From contig LUCW03000579.1 in NCBI GenBank assembly GCA_001586965.3, positions 1 through 30,000 of the forward strand: DNA of 30,000 bases. The letters are read 5' to 3'. Position numbers and translations under genes: made by a program. Below the pieces are notes generated by a model, which made no database searches, was not told the DNA's origin, and saw only the letters and a program-made list of their open reading frames with translations. Of this stretch, positions 1 to 9,590 are shown piece after piece. The first letter of the stretch is position 1; each line of letters begins with the position of its first letter. The stretch is from Sphaeroforma sirkka. Taxonomy: Eukaryota; Opisthokonta; Ichthyosporea; Ichthyophonida.

Positions 1-56
1 TTACCGTCGTCGACGTCACTATATACTTGCGCTTACCGTCGTCAACGTAACTAGCC
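1..56. repeat. Short tandem repeat inside Gag coding DNA
   Basis: Two imperfect copies of a unit of about 30 bp built on ttaccgtcgtcgacgtcact. The same unit occurs about three times at 12445-12540 in the plus-strand copy, so the repeat belongs to the element and differs in copy number between copies. Confidence 0.7.
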
Positions 57-914
57 TTTGCGCATATCCTGTATCGATCGCGCGAAGTCTCGGTGCTGTC
101 GGCTGAGTTCCCATCGTCTACGTAGTTGTTCTCGTTCGGCTTCCCTACGATAATCCCCATGTGGGTCGCTCAAATATTGCTCTAGCTGTCGGCCCCTGAT
201 TTCGTCAGAGTTTTGCTGACGAGTGCCCGTGGCCCACCCTGACATATTGCTATGCCGTTGGACTTGTCGCTCATCCCCGTTGCCCGTGAGGGAATCCTGA
301 CTTGCACTGGTAAAACTCCCCGATCGAGTTCGCTTTCGAGTGAAATCTCGTTCAGGTGCTCGGTGAAAAGGCTGCCATGAATGCGGTCTATCACCTGCTG
401 AATGAATGCCTGAGGTACCTCGGACATTGGCTACCCTGTGTTGCTCAGCTGCTGGTTCAGCAGACTTTGAACGACTAGTATGCCTAATCACAAATTGCAC
501 CTCACTGTCTTCTGGATCTGCTCTCCCTCTTGCCGATAAGCGAGACCCGTGCCCCAACTGATGTCGCCTGCTTGCTGCCTGGCCCACGTCTTGGTCTGTC
601 TGTTCATATCGCGGTTGTTCATCTCTTCGACGCGATGCTACTGTCTGGCGCGAAGAAGCTGTGCCTCCTTGGTGGGTCTGCTCGAAATCTGACAAAGATC
701 TCTGGGTTGCTTTGCCGTCGCGACGAGTGCGTCGAGGGCTATGGGGTGTTGGACGCATAGGCATCTTGATGTTAAGACTTCGATGTATGGCTTTTGTGTT
801 GTTGATGAATAGTTGGTCCAGATTGAAGGAGTGTCGGGCTATTATATAATAGTTGACTTCAGCCATTTGTGTTACACACTTTCTTCCGCCGTTCTCCTCC
901 TCTCGTGATACCAA
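51..914 (-). pseudogene. Family B Gag N-terminal part (arginine/glutamine-rich)
   Basis: An open frame of 287 codons on the minus strand. Its body is rich in Arg, Ser, Gln and Asp with short runs such as SPRRTRRD and RQHRDFARSIQDMRKG, and has no membrane segment. It matches the start of Gag in the plus-strand family B element (11737-12676) at nearly every residue. I infer an RNA-binding, disordered Gag leader because of its composition and its place just upstream of the Gag core in the other copy. No named domain is recognisable. The real start is probably the internal Met before the RPTPHSPRRTRR stretch, because the matching copy begins there. Confidence 0.6.
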
Positions 915-1547
915 AATAGCTAATTATCATTGAATCATGTTGATGTCTACAAGGTCTGCTTGCGGGTCCCCGAAAACTCGTTGCGCTCGAATACACCTTG
1001 CTCTTTAATGATTGCTAATCATTTTGTTTGGGTTGGGTTTGTTAATGAGTACTCGTTTTGCTCTCCTTTGCTCTGCCTATAGGAGTAATTAAGAGTTGCT
1101 GATAGACTCGAAGCGTGTTCAATGATCAACCGCCTGTCGTGTTCTAGCGTTCTGAATGCTCCTTTAATCCAACCTTCGGACCACTGTACTCCAACATCAA
1201 TCAAATCTGAGGCCTGCAGCCAGGAAGTTCAGGTCAAGGTTCCCAAGAATAACCTTGAAGCCCAAGGTAGTTACATCGGTTATGAAGTTGGAAAACCAAA
1301 AAAACAAATTCCTTATTCAAACCAACTTGAGTGTACTTGCACGATGCCTGATAAGTGCTGTCTACTTTTGCATGTACTATTTCTTCTGTACCTTGCAAGA
1401 GTCCGCTGCATCTTGACGATTCGCCTTATACGTCGGTGATAACGTTCTCCTTAGTTTTCACCAACAATCATACAACCGTACCAGGCTATGTTGGTCCTAC
1501 GGCTGATTCACTTACGTTGACTTCCTTTCTCTCTAGAATGGAAATTT

Positions 1548-1549
1548 AA

Positions 1550-1580
<31 letters not shown>
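1548..1580. repeat. TA microsatellite
   Basis: An alternating TA run of more than 30 bp inside the family B 5' noncoding region. The matching place in the other arm (about 10932-10955) has a shorter run, as expected for a length-variable microsatellite. Confidence 0.9.
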
Positions 1581-1581
<1 letters not shown>

Positions 1582-1590
1582 GAAAATGTA

Positions 1591-1670
1591 TTCTGTCTTG
1601 TAACATCGGTAAATATGTCTTCTAGTTGTGTGTTGGTCGTGGGTTCGATACCCCCGTGATATTTTTTTTC
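1591..1670 (+). other. tRNA-like B-box followed by a T run
   Basis: On the plus strand, gggttcgataccc (1641-1653) fits the Pol III B-box/T-loop consensus. A weak A-box-like stretch (about 1600-1610) lies some 35 bases upstream, and eight T's follow at 1662-1669. The outer ends do not pair into an acceptor stem, so this is not a tRNA gene. It could be the remnant of a tRNA-derived SINE or chance. The mirrored copy lies at about 10845-10920 on the minus strand. Confidence 0.3.
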
Positions 1671-2340
1671 CTATGCTTTCGTGACCATCGAAGTTCGCGC
1701 ATGCAACGATGGCGAACATTCGACTCGAGATATTTTCGAAAAATCGATCTTCTAACCATGCCAGTCTTTTCGTCTAGCCAATTGATTACCAAAACTTGCT
1801 CCCGTAGTTGATATTTGTTGAAAATACGAGTTGAAATCGCATTTTTTCTGTCTCAGTTTCTCCCAAACTGTGCCTAGCTCCTCTTCTGCATTGCTACCTG
1901 TCTCACGCGCGCTTAATTCACACGTTTCCATTCTACGTCGCCTGACACTGTCGATTCTACATTGCTACCTGCTTTTCTTGATCACCTCTATCTGCCCTTT
2001 GTCGTCGCTGTACTCTCGCCCACACCTATGAAAATCTGCCATATCGACCTTCTCTACGCCAAATTACGTTCTTCTATACCCCTAACTGCGATACTGCATC
2101 ATGTTCGTGTTGTGTGGATTGACTAGGCCAGTCAAAACATTGTTCAAACGTCCTATGACTGCTAATTAGTCAGAGGAGGCCTTGATTGTCAACGACGGCC
2201 TGAAAAGTCGCATTGGAATTGAAGTATCTGGATTTTCGGACCGAAGATGGATTAAAAAATCAAAAGAAGAATGAATGGTTGTTGGGAAATGGTCGGATGA
2301 CTAATTAATCTATAAAAATTTAGAAAATAAAAAATGCTAA

Positions 2341-2476
2341 AAATTGCATATATTACTAATCACTCCAATTTGCTCTAGATTTAAAATAATTTTAAAAAAT
2401 ATGCATAAAAATATATAATATATATATATATAAATCACGCAAGTGTATCAAACCGAGCAAAACGGATATATATATA

Positions 2477-2512
<36 letters not shown>

Positions 2513-2545
2513 TAAAATTAGTAGCATTCGACCGGATGGTCGGAT

Positions 2546-2588
<43 letters not shown>

Positions 2589-2765
2589 AAAAAAGAAAGA
2601 AGAAATAAAATGCTCATCAGCTAAATAAAATGGGCACCTGTTAATTTCTGCATATATTACTAATCACTCCAATTTGCTCTAGATTTATAATAATAATAAA
2701 ATCTGCATGATGTATATATATATATATGAAAATCACGCAAACGTATCAAACCGAGCAAAACGGAA
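2341..2765 (+). repeat. Direct repeat pair of about 115 bp
   Basis: Copy one (about 2341-2463) and copy two (about 2646-2765) both begin with gcatatattactaatcactc, share the segment ending in gctctagattta, and both end with the segment beginning caaaccgagcaaaacgga. They are about 300 bp apart and in the same orientation. The DNA between is mostly TA repeats. They could be ends of a small unidentified element or a plain duplication. Confidence 0.75.
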
Positions 2766-2788
2766 GGTGGGGATTTCTTTTCACTTAT

Positions 2789-2945
2789 CTGTGCTCGGAA
2801 GACTTTGCTCTGTCGTAGTTTGCAAGCTCTCTTTCGGCTATCCGGTTCTGAGGGAGATCAACTCCCCTGTGCTCGGAAGACTTTGCTCCTGTCGTACTTT
2901 ACAAGCTCCTTTCAGCTACCCGGTTCTGAGGGAGATCAACTCCTG
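2789..2945 (+). repeat. Tandem repeat, 2 x 78 bp
   Basis: Two adjacent units, 2789-2866 and 2867-2945. Each starts at ctgtgctcggaagactttgc and ends at gagggagatcaactcc, with a handful of differences. Function is unknown. Confidence 0.85.
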
Positions 2946-3032
2946 TAATTCGTCAATAAAATGAACTTCTCCGTCCACTATTATCCTCGAGATAAAATCG
3001 AATAATACACCTAAAGTAACTAGTCGTAAAAA

Positions 3033-3212
3033 TGTAGTAAACACATCAAAATACGATACTAAAACCTACTGAGTCTCCCTGAGGCTCAGTGCGGTGTATT
3101 TATTCTTATATTTGATTGTCTACGTGGTCTACAAATACTTCACCTCGTGTGAATTAATTGTAAATTAATTCTAACTTCCACACTGATAGTGGTTTAGGGG
3201 ACTTTTACCACA
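3033..3212 (-). repeat. 180-bp LTR, minus orientation
   Basis: Read on the minus strand it starts TGTGGTAAA and ends TTTACTACA, an 8-of-9 terminal inverted repeat with the TG...CA ends typical of LTRs. It is nearly identical to 17920-18099 in opposite orientation. Inside, an AATAAA signal (3099-3104 on the plus strand as TTTATT) is followed by a hairpin, ACTGAG...CTCAGT (3068-3090), as in a polyadenylation region. The flanks show no target-site duplication, so it is not a simple solo LTR. It most likely is the 3' LTR of the family A element at 3213-9900. It could instead be the 5' LTR of something running leftward. Confidence 0.8.
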
Positions 3213-3313
3213 ATTTAATCTCTGCGTTTGAGTACATGCCCAACCCCTCATTAATTTGTAATACTGCTATCAGTGTTTAGATTTAGCCAGTGTGGGCTTG
3301 TTAGGACTCGGTC

Positions 3314-3495
3314 AGCTAGAGTGCTGCTTTTTGTACTCAAGATATGGCTGGTTTAGTCTCAGAGGCTAGAGTTGTTTTATTAAGTCGTCAGGAATTGCAG
3401 TACTGAGCTAGAGTCGCTGCTTTTTTACTCAAGAGCTCAAGTGGCTGGTTTTATACTCAGAGCTAGGTTGCTGGTTTATGCTCCAGAGCTTGAGC
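3314..3495 (+). repeat. Degenerate tandem repeats in family A 3' noncoding DNA
   Basis: About six imperfect units of 25-40 bp, built on gctagagt-gctgctttt-tactcaag (at about 3316, 3345, 3366, 3408, 3440 and 3466). They lie between the end of pol and the LTR, where many Ty3/gypsy elements carry short repeats. Confidence 0.6.
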
Positions 3496-3599
3496 TCGAT
3501 ATCCGAGAACAAAGATATATTGAAGATAAAAAAGTATTAAACTGTGCACGTTGGCGCTTACGGTCCGTGTCTGCGAAGCTTTGTGGTAGGGTCGCAGAT

Positions 3600-3980
3600 A
3601 TAATGGCATCATTTAAAAAAAGCTTCTGCTGTTTCCCCACGTTGGTTCGCCTTCTCGCCATCTCACCAGGTATTCTAATTTCCCGTCTCATCATTCGTAC
3701 GATGTGTGATAATGGTGGCGAAACTCAACCCCTCCTTCGGTCCATAAGTCTTCGTTAATTGGTGGGTCTGTGCGTCTATGCACTAAACGGAGGAGTTCCA
3801 CCCGTACCGCTTTGGTCTTGAATTCTGGTGGGGCGGAACCATCCTTGTTCGCTAACTCGTAGCGTTGGCCGTGTCTAGCTTTGACTACATATGGTCCAAA
3901 CAATGGCCGCATAGCCTTCGTTGTTCGGCCTTCTGATCGTACCATGACCACATCTCCTTCGTCGTCGAAATGTACCAAGT
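3600..3980 (-). pseudogene. Family A integrase C-terminus: GPY/F module and chromodomain-like tail
   Basis: The minus strand encodes DVVMVRSEGRTTKAMRPLFG followed by PYVVKAR; the GPY of the GPY/F motif is at 3889-3897. This SH3-like module is a known chromovirus integrase C-terminal feature. Downstream, the stretch EYLVRWREGEPTW (about 3640-3680) matches the core of a chromodomain, which in chromoviruses steers integration to marked chromatin. The match to the family B tail at 17310-17480 supports this. The chromodomain is short and the copy is broken in this area. Confidence 0.7.
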
Positions 3981-3997
3981 CGTGAGCATGCAGGCGG

Positions 3998-5050
3998 TCA
4001 AATGTCGTCGTAAGCTTGCCTGTATACTTCTTTGGTAATGTGGTGGAGGGTCGGCAATATAGTGTCCTGTAACTGGTCTAATCGTTGTGCCCAGGTGTCA
4101 TTCGTCATCGGCTGAGAATCCGGTAACTCGTCCGTGAAATCGGCGAACGGAACATGGCGGGAGCCAAAGTACACGCTAAACGGTGCACTCTTATGGCGAC
4201 CGGATATCCGAAGGTTCTGGTATAGCATCGTAAACGGAAGGCGTTCGTCCCATCGAAGGGGAACTGCCTCACAGCATTGTCGAATAGAACGTGTAATCTC
4301 CTTGTGACGTCGTTCTGCCGCGCCCAGCACTTGGGGTCGATATGGTGGAGACACCTTATGTAGCATCCCCACTTCCTGGACCAGAAGCTCCACTAACTTG
4401 TTGGTGAACTCCTTCCCCATGTCTGTTTGATTTTACGGGGGAAACCATGTTCGCCAAAAAATCTCTATGAGTGTCTGTGTCGTGGTTTCCTTTGTCTTGT
4501 CCGGTGTGGCTCGAAGGATAGAATAGCCTGTGGCGATGTCTAAGACGTGAAGAATATAATTGTTCTTGCGTCTGGACTCCAGTGGCATCGGGATGTAGTC
4601 CACTTGAATATGGTCCCACGGGTAGCGTGCATCGATGCTAATCATCGGGTGGAAACCTTTACGAAGTGTGTCCTGTCCCAAACATGTGCCACATTGCCGC
4701 TTAACTTCTGTGGCTAACTCAAGTGCCCCTGGCCAAATGTGACCGTTCTGACGAAGTTGTTGGACTGTGTCCGCCGCCCCATGATGTCCTTGTTCGTGTT
4801 GCGCTTGCGTGAGTTGCGTACGACGCTGTTTCTCCGCCGGACTCGCTTGTGCAAACGCCGGTTGACCCTCTGCATCTGCCAGTGCCACTGAGATTTCTCG
4901 CGCTGTGTCTAAGCACATGACATATTTTGTATGCTTTGGTTCTGCAAAACCAAGTCGCTGTGAAAACAGCGGGTCCAGTTTGAATCCATTGGGAGGACCC
5001 ACCCGTGCTACTACGGTATGACCCCATGGTGTCTTCCCACATGCGTACTT
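3998..5050 (-). pseudogene. Family A integrase (zinc domain and catalytic core)
   Basis: Reading on the minus strand, an HHCC-type zinc-binding domain (HEQGHH ... NGHIWP ... CGTC, about 4800-4670) is followed by an rve-type core. The core has DHIQVD (first catalytic Asp, about 4600), the SDEGGEF-type region, and PYRPQVLGAAERRHKE (catalytic Glu, about 4345-4295). Integrase joins element DNA to the host chromosome. Its place after RNase H defines Ty3/gypsy. It matches the family B integrase residue for residue in these motifs. The copy is broken. Confidence 0.88.
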
Positions 5051-5109
5051 AGCGTACTTGAGGAACGTGTGTGGTGTCCGTGGTACCAGCACCGGTTCTG
5101 TCTGCAATA

Positions 5110-5350
5110 ACTGCTTGAACAGGTCGAACCATGGTGCTCTTGGTACCCATGGTAGACATACTCAGGCCCGTGCGCCGTCGGCTCGTATCTTGCGTAACAT
5201 CCTGTGTATCTGTTCCCCAAGGCGGGTTCATCCATCCATCGACTATCGACCAGTCGTGGGCAAACGCTCCTTCCCCATCATCCTTCGTCCAGAACCGAGG
5301 AAGCTGAGCGTTGGTTGGGTCCGCAAATACATCTATGTCATTCGGTCCAA
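5110..5350 (-). pseudogene. Family A Dam-like (N6-adenine methyltransferase-type) domain
   Basis: Between RNase H and integrase the minus strand reads DIDVFADPTNAQLPRFWTKD and then GAFAHDWSIVDGWMNPPW. The pattern D-x-F-A...N...LPRF...AF...W...MNPPW is that of the Dam family of N6-adenine methyltransferases found in phages and in DIRS retrotransposons. NPPW (5217-5228) corresponds to catalytic motif IV, (D/N)PP(Y/F/W). Family B has the same domain in the same place (15700-15990), so it is a shared part of this lineage. Whether it ever methylated DNA is unknown. Confidence 0.7.
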
Positions 5351-5449
5351 AGTGTTGTTGCGCTTGTTCAAAGTAACTAGGGAATAACTGCCAGCCGTCG
5401 GTATACATTATTTCGAGTTCGTCCTGCTCCGCTGTCCCCTCGTGTACTC

Positions 5450-7012
5450 TACTTAACATGTCCGGGAGCACATTTGACTCTCCTGGTATATGCGATATGG
5501 TAAAGTTGAATGGCGCGATGATATGATGCCATCTCTGAAGCATCGGATTAAGCTTGAGCTGTGTGTTCATATATACAAGGGCCTTGTGGTCCGTGAAGAC
5601 CGCAAACCGTTGCCCATCCAAGTATTCCCTGAAATGTGTCAGTCCATATACCAATGCCAGTAACTCCTTCATAGGTGTGGCGTAGTTCTGTTGCGCATGG
5701 TTCAGAGTCTTACTAAAGAACATTAAGTAATGTTTCTTACCGTTGACCCATTGGAATAGCGCTCCCCTAAACCGTAATCGCTAGCGTCGGTTTCCAAGTT
5801 CAGAGGAATGCCGTCGACCGGAAAGTGTAACGCCACAGCATTCACCACTGCGTCCTTCATTGCCTGCCACGCCTGTGCATGTGTCTCCTCCCAACGATCA
5901 CCTATCAACTCCTTTGGTTTGAGTTTGCAAAATTCGCGCAAGGGTGTGCAAACCGTGTTCGCGAAATTAGGCAGATGTTCGTGGAGGTAATTTGCTAAAC
6001 CCAACGCCGAGGTTATATCTTTGTATCGTAGTGGTGTGGGCCAGTCGATCAGCTTGGCCTGCTTTTCATGGTCAATGTCAATGCCTTGTGCCGATACTTT
6101 CTTCCCTAGGATCATGACTTCGGAGATAGCGAAGTGGCACTTGGCAGGGTTAAGCTTAAAACTGTGGTATGTTAAGCGTTGTATCACCTTCTGCACCGTC
6201 CTAACGTGTTCGTCATAACCGTCACTGGCGATAACTATGTCATCGATATAGTGGTGAACCCGGTAAGCCATCAAGTATTGTACTCAAGGTACGTTGGAAC
6301 TGCTGCGTGAGTACATGAAGACCGAACGGTGCTGATGTGAACGAGTACTGATAACGTTCGTGTGTAAAACTAAATAAGTATTGTGAGTCTGGATGGATGG
6401 GCAGCCTGTGGTATGCAGCCGATATGTCCAGCGTCGTGTAGTACTTCTTACTCTTGAGGCGAGATATGAGTTCGTTGACCTTGGGGATCAGGAACTGGTC
6501 ACCAGGAATAAGCGCGTTAACGGCACGCATGTCTAAACACACGCGTACCTTCTGACGTTGCCTTCCGCACCGAATGTCGGTACCGCAAGGAGAGGAAGAT
6601 TAACAGTCGTTGGTGTCGTTCGTTTCGTGATCACCAAATCCGTCAACCACTTCTTCACTTGTTCATCCACATAGGGGAGCCATCGATCGGATACGAAGTT
6701 ACGCGCCGATCGCCGCATCTGCAACGCTTGTTCATGGGTTACTGGGATGGTTACCTCACTCCCTTCCAGACGACAGCGCGCGTTGTCGGCAATTTTCGCA
6801 TTGGCTTCCAAATCCTGTGCCAACCGTTCGCGTACATCGACGGGTTCCGTCCTGTTAGGTGCCTGTCGGCGTGGTATGGGTTCGAGGAGCTCATCTAGTT
6901 CTGTGGGGTCTATTGGTGCAAGTGGCGATTGGATACCGCCTATGTATAGGCCCAAGCCTTTCAACATATCTTGCCCCACTATAACATCTATACCCGTCGG
7001 CAAGTTCATCAA
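5450..7012 (-). pseudogene. Family A reverse transcriptase and RNase H
   Basis: The minus strand shows VCLDMRAVNALIPGDQFLIP, then YYTTLDISAAYHRLPIHPDS, FTSAPFGLHVLTQQFQRTL, and the active site YIDD (6239-6250). The RNase H part follows with LETDASDYGLG (about 5800-5770), MKELLALVYGLTHFR (about 5680-5635) and FTDHKALVY (about 5600-5570). These are the standard Ty3/gypsy RT and RNase H landmarks for copying RNA to DNA and removing the RNA strand. The part upstream of RT (about 7000-6700) is a linker after protease, and its start MMNLPTGIDVIVGQDMLKGLG matches the retropepsin end in all four copies. The copy is broken. Confidence 0.92.
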
Positions 7013-7344
7013 TTCCCTAATGAACCGTCGATAATTCTGGTACCGTACCTTATAGGTACCACTTCCGTCGTCCCCAGTCGAGGAGTTCGCACCGCCTTGT
7101 CAGCTAAATATATAAATGACCCAGGTGGTGCCGGAGTTATTGGTCGGCCAAGGAGGTCTGCGGATGTCTGTGAGATACAACTTCTATTTGCTCCCGTGTC
7201 TATCAAGGCTTTGAACGTACGTCCGTTGATTTGTACTTGAATATAGACTCGGTTGTCTGACGTCAGCAATGGGTCTTGTATTGCCATCACTGCTCCAATC
7301 GTGGTAACAAATATGAAGCTCCTATCCGACTCAGACACCCTCAC
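7009..7344 (-). pseudogene. Family A retropepsin
   Basis: A frame of 111 codons on the minus strand with ALIDTGANRSCI, holding the retropepsin active site DTGA (7189-7200), followed by the flap-like segment GSFIYLADKAVRTPRLG and IRYGTRIIDG. Retropepsins work as dimers and cut Gag and Pol into their parts. Length of about 100 residues is normal. Homologues lie at 13838-14101, 20380-20800 and 29416-29676. It is in line with, and between, Gag and RT. Confidence 0.88.
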
Positions 7345-7347
7345 CTC

Positions 7348-9590
7348 TCATGCATGATCGGCTACCGACTCCCACGTGTCATAGGTGGTGTGGTTTGGTG
7401 TTGACGTCATGTGCTCGAAGTCTTCGTAAAGGATCGTGTTGATATGAATCTCTGTAGCTTCCGATGGTGGAGCCAAGTCTTCGTCCTGTGTAATCGCATT
7501 CACCTGTACTTGAGGCGTCGGACGGATTGTGACTACGTCTCTAGTCTGGGATATATTCTGCCCCTGTCCTGCGGTTGACGTTGTGGACGGTCTGTGTACC
7601 GATTGTACGTCCCTCAAAGGACGGTTGTTGTCGTATAGCCTTGCCCGACCCTCTGCGCTCACCGCTTGCGACGCCCTGAAATGGTGACACCGTGGATGTG
7701 CCTACCACCTGGTGGCGCCTGTGCCTGGCACCCCGCACAAGTCGTTGGTACCGTAGGTTGGGGCCGTTGAGTCCAATTCTGCGTTTGTCGTCTACTCGTC
7801 TGTAGGTTGGGGCGGCTATTGGTGTGGTCGCGACTTCCATTGGTCGTCGGGCCCTCGCGGTTGTTGCGACCCTGGAAACGTGCTGTCGTACGTTGCTGTG
7901 CATCCTGAATGTCAGGGCTCAACAGCTGTATAAGCTCGTGTGTCTCCATCAGTTGCCATTTGGGATGCAACTGTAGAGTACGTTCATACGTACGGCCGTT
8001 GAGAGCTTCTTCTAACAGTTGTACAATGCAGTGGTTCACTAAATTCTGTTGGAAGTCGGCATCTGTCTGGCACCGTTCACGTGCCCTCCTGTGGTTCTCC
8101 ATGAGCTGTGTCATTTGTTCCATAAGAGGAGTGTGCATGTTCCGACTTTGGCCCTTGGCTAACTTGCGAAACGCGGGATCGACAGTGGTTGTGTTTCGTG
8201 CGAACAGATCTGTTCGATCTGTAGCTGAGGTGTGCATATCTTCAACCGTTCAGAGTTGTCGCGGATGTAGTCCAGCGTTGACTTTTCCGCCTTGAAGTAA
8301 GATAGTACCTTATGAAACCATGTAAGGTTCCAACTCTCGTCCAGCCCTGCGATTTGTGCGTTCTTGAACGCCTCGAGGAGAGCCCCTCTTGTGTCCCGTT
8401 CCATAATATCATGTAGGTAGTATCTGTTCGACGGCCAATCAGGCCACGTACGTGGTGAAGGTACGGGACGCTTCTCTACCGGTCGGGACTCTAATGTAGC
8501 TCGAAGTGTCTCAATCACGCCCCGAAGAGCTTCAGCTCGAGCCGTGTTATTCTCCTCGATTGCTTGGCATAGCTCGTCACTTAAATGTAGTATCCGTGCG
8601 TGTAGCGCCTGTCGCCTTTCTCGATACTAGCCGGTGTGGGCGGAGGCACTGTTGTCTCCTTCTCTTGTCGTTTATGTGTCTGTACATATTCACTGGGCGC
8701 TTCTTTCTCGCCCCACTGACGTTGCTGTTGTTGGCGCAGGTTCGTACTTAATCGGTCCTGTCTATTCTTCACCGCCTGCTTACCTTGAGGATTCTGTCTG
8801 GCTAATACTTGTTCATGTGCGAACTCTTGAAAAGTTGGTGTGTTCTCACTGGCAGACAGAGTATCATCCTCCTTGGTTGAACTGTCCTCTGACCCTGGTG
8901 ATTTGTACCCGAGTCCATAAAACGGACGCTCACAGCCTTGAATTCGGAAGGTAGGGTTGTCTTCGTCCTCTGGTACTGCCTGTACCCGTTCGTGTGCGTC
9001 AGAAGAACTCTCCTTAGCGGCCGGCCCTATTGTAGTTCGTCCGGCGTTTATGCGCTGTAACCTCTGTTCGTATTTTTCAAAGAGAGACTGCTGTTGTGTC
9101 ATCAGCTCCGTGAGTTTCTGAGCTGACGATTGTTCCCGTGCCGTTTCCTTGTTGTTGGTACGGTTCCGGTGACGCTTCCGCTTGTTAGGTGGGAGGCGTG
9201 GTGGGTCATTACTGGGAAATAAGGCCCCTGGAGTATCCCGAGACGAACGAGGGACAGCCCTTCACTGGCTACCTGTTCACCAATAAAAGTCTGACTACTG
9301 TCCGCACGCAGGTTGGGTACTTCCTTGGTCTCACCCTCGAATATGACATCCTCGTCAGATTGTGCAGGTCCATTTTTTTGTTTGCTGTTGGTGGCTGCTT
9401 GTCGTCCGCGGAAATAATGTGTGGAGCCCCAAGATGTGTCTGTTGTTGCCCCTCCAGAGCCTGACCTGAGTGCGGAGCGGAGCGTTCCGTATGGGACTGA
9501 CGACGTTTAGTTCCACGTCGGTCGATATCATCTTCCTTGCGGCGCTCAGGATTCAAGAGTTGCTGTCTACGACTTTGGCGGGGTAGGACA
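7348..9590 (-). pseudogene. Family A Gag polyprotein
   Basis: In order on the minus strand: a basic start resembling RQSRRQQ...PERR (about 9590-9500, matching 18380-18450 in the other A copy); a charged middle with FEKYEQRLQRINAG and GLGYKS (9100-8880) and Gln-rich stretches; a helical motif DELCQAIEENNTARAEALRG (about 8585-8525); a capsid-like helical core with WPDWPSNRYYL, MERDTRGALLEAFKNAQIAG and FKAEKSTLDYIRDN (about 8450-8250) through NGRTYERTLQLHPKWQLMET (about 7990-7930); and a Cys/His motif (7691-7739). Core sequences align with family B Gag (WPDWPLDRYQL, DRDTRGALEEALKNAHVSG). Gag forms the particle and packages RNA. The copy is broken at several points. Confidence 0.75.
7691..7739 (-). 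other. Cys/His motif of family A nucleocapsid
   Basis: The minus strand encodes CAGCQAQAPPGGRHIHG: C-x2-C-x9-H-x-H. Family B has C-x2-C-x9-H-x2-H at the matching place (13509-13562), with the same AxAPP and RHI residues. It sits where Gag usually has a CCHC knuckle, so I infer a zinc-binding RNA-contact site of unusual spacing. Confidence 0.55.

Larger units (their letters stand above)
1..2215 (-). mobile_element. Ty3/gypsy family B, 5' part, left inverted arm
   Basis: This stretch is the reverse complement, nearly base for base over long runs, of about 10390-12540, where the plus-strand family B element begins. Read on the minus strand it holds the element's 5' noncoding part (about 2215 to 915) and then the start of Gag (914 to 51), and it continues past the left edge. 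Matches are best from 1 to about 1550 and patchier from 1700 to 2215. The near identity of the two arms points to a recent copy. The piece is only the start of an element, so whether the rest is whole cannot be judged. Confidence 0.8.
2216..3032. other. AT-rich repeat-filled spacer, no gene
   Basis: The interval separates the left family B arm from the 180-bp LTR. It holds TA microsatellites (about 2419-2432, 2475-2500 and 2551-2584), one dispersed direct repeat and one tandem repeat, listed separately. I see no credible coding region; short frames here are made of TA repeats. Confidence 0.7.

Noticed and set aside
1355-1549. 64-codon frame conserved exactly in both inverted arms (also 10954-11148), antisense to Gag, as a possible small gene
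   Set aside because: The whole surrounding DNA is nearly identical in both arms, so protein identity is no evidence of selection; the product resembles nothing known.
1591-1670. A tRNA gene
   Set aside because: Only the T-arm fits. The ends do not pair as an acceptor stem and the anticodon arm is not convincing.
2435-2617. Minus-strand frame coding for runs of Ile and Tyr
   Set aside because: It is a translation of TA microsatellites.
3033-3212. Solo LTR
   Set aside because: No target-site duplication is visible around it, and a family A coding region lies at the expected side and orientation.
5058-5387. Plus-strand frame opposite the family A RNase H to integrase region
   Set aside because: It is a shadow of the minus-strand pol coding, which has clear domain motifs.
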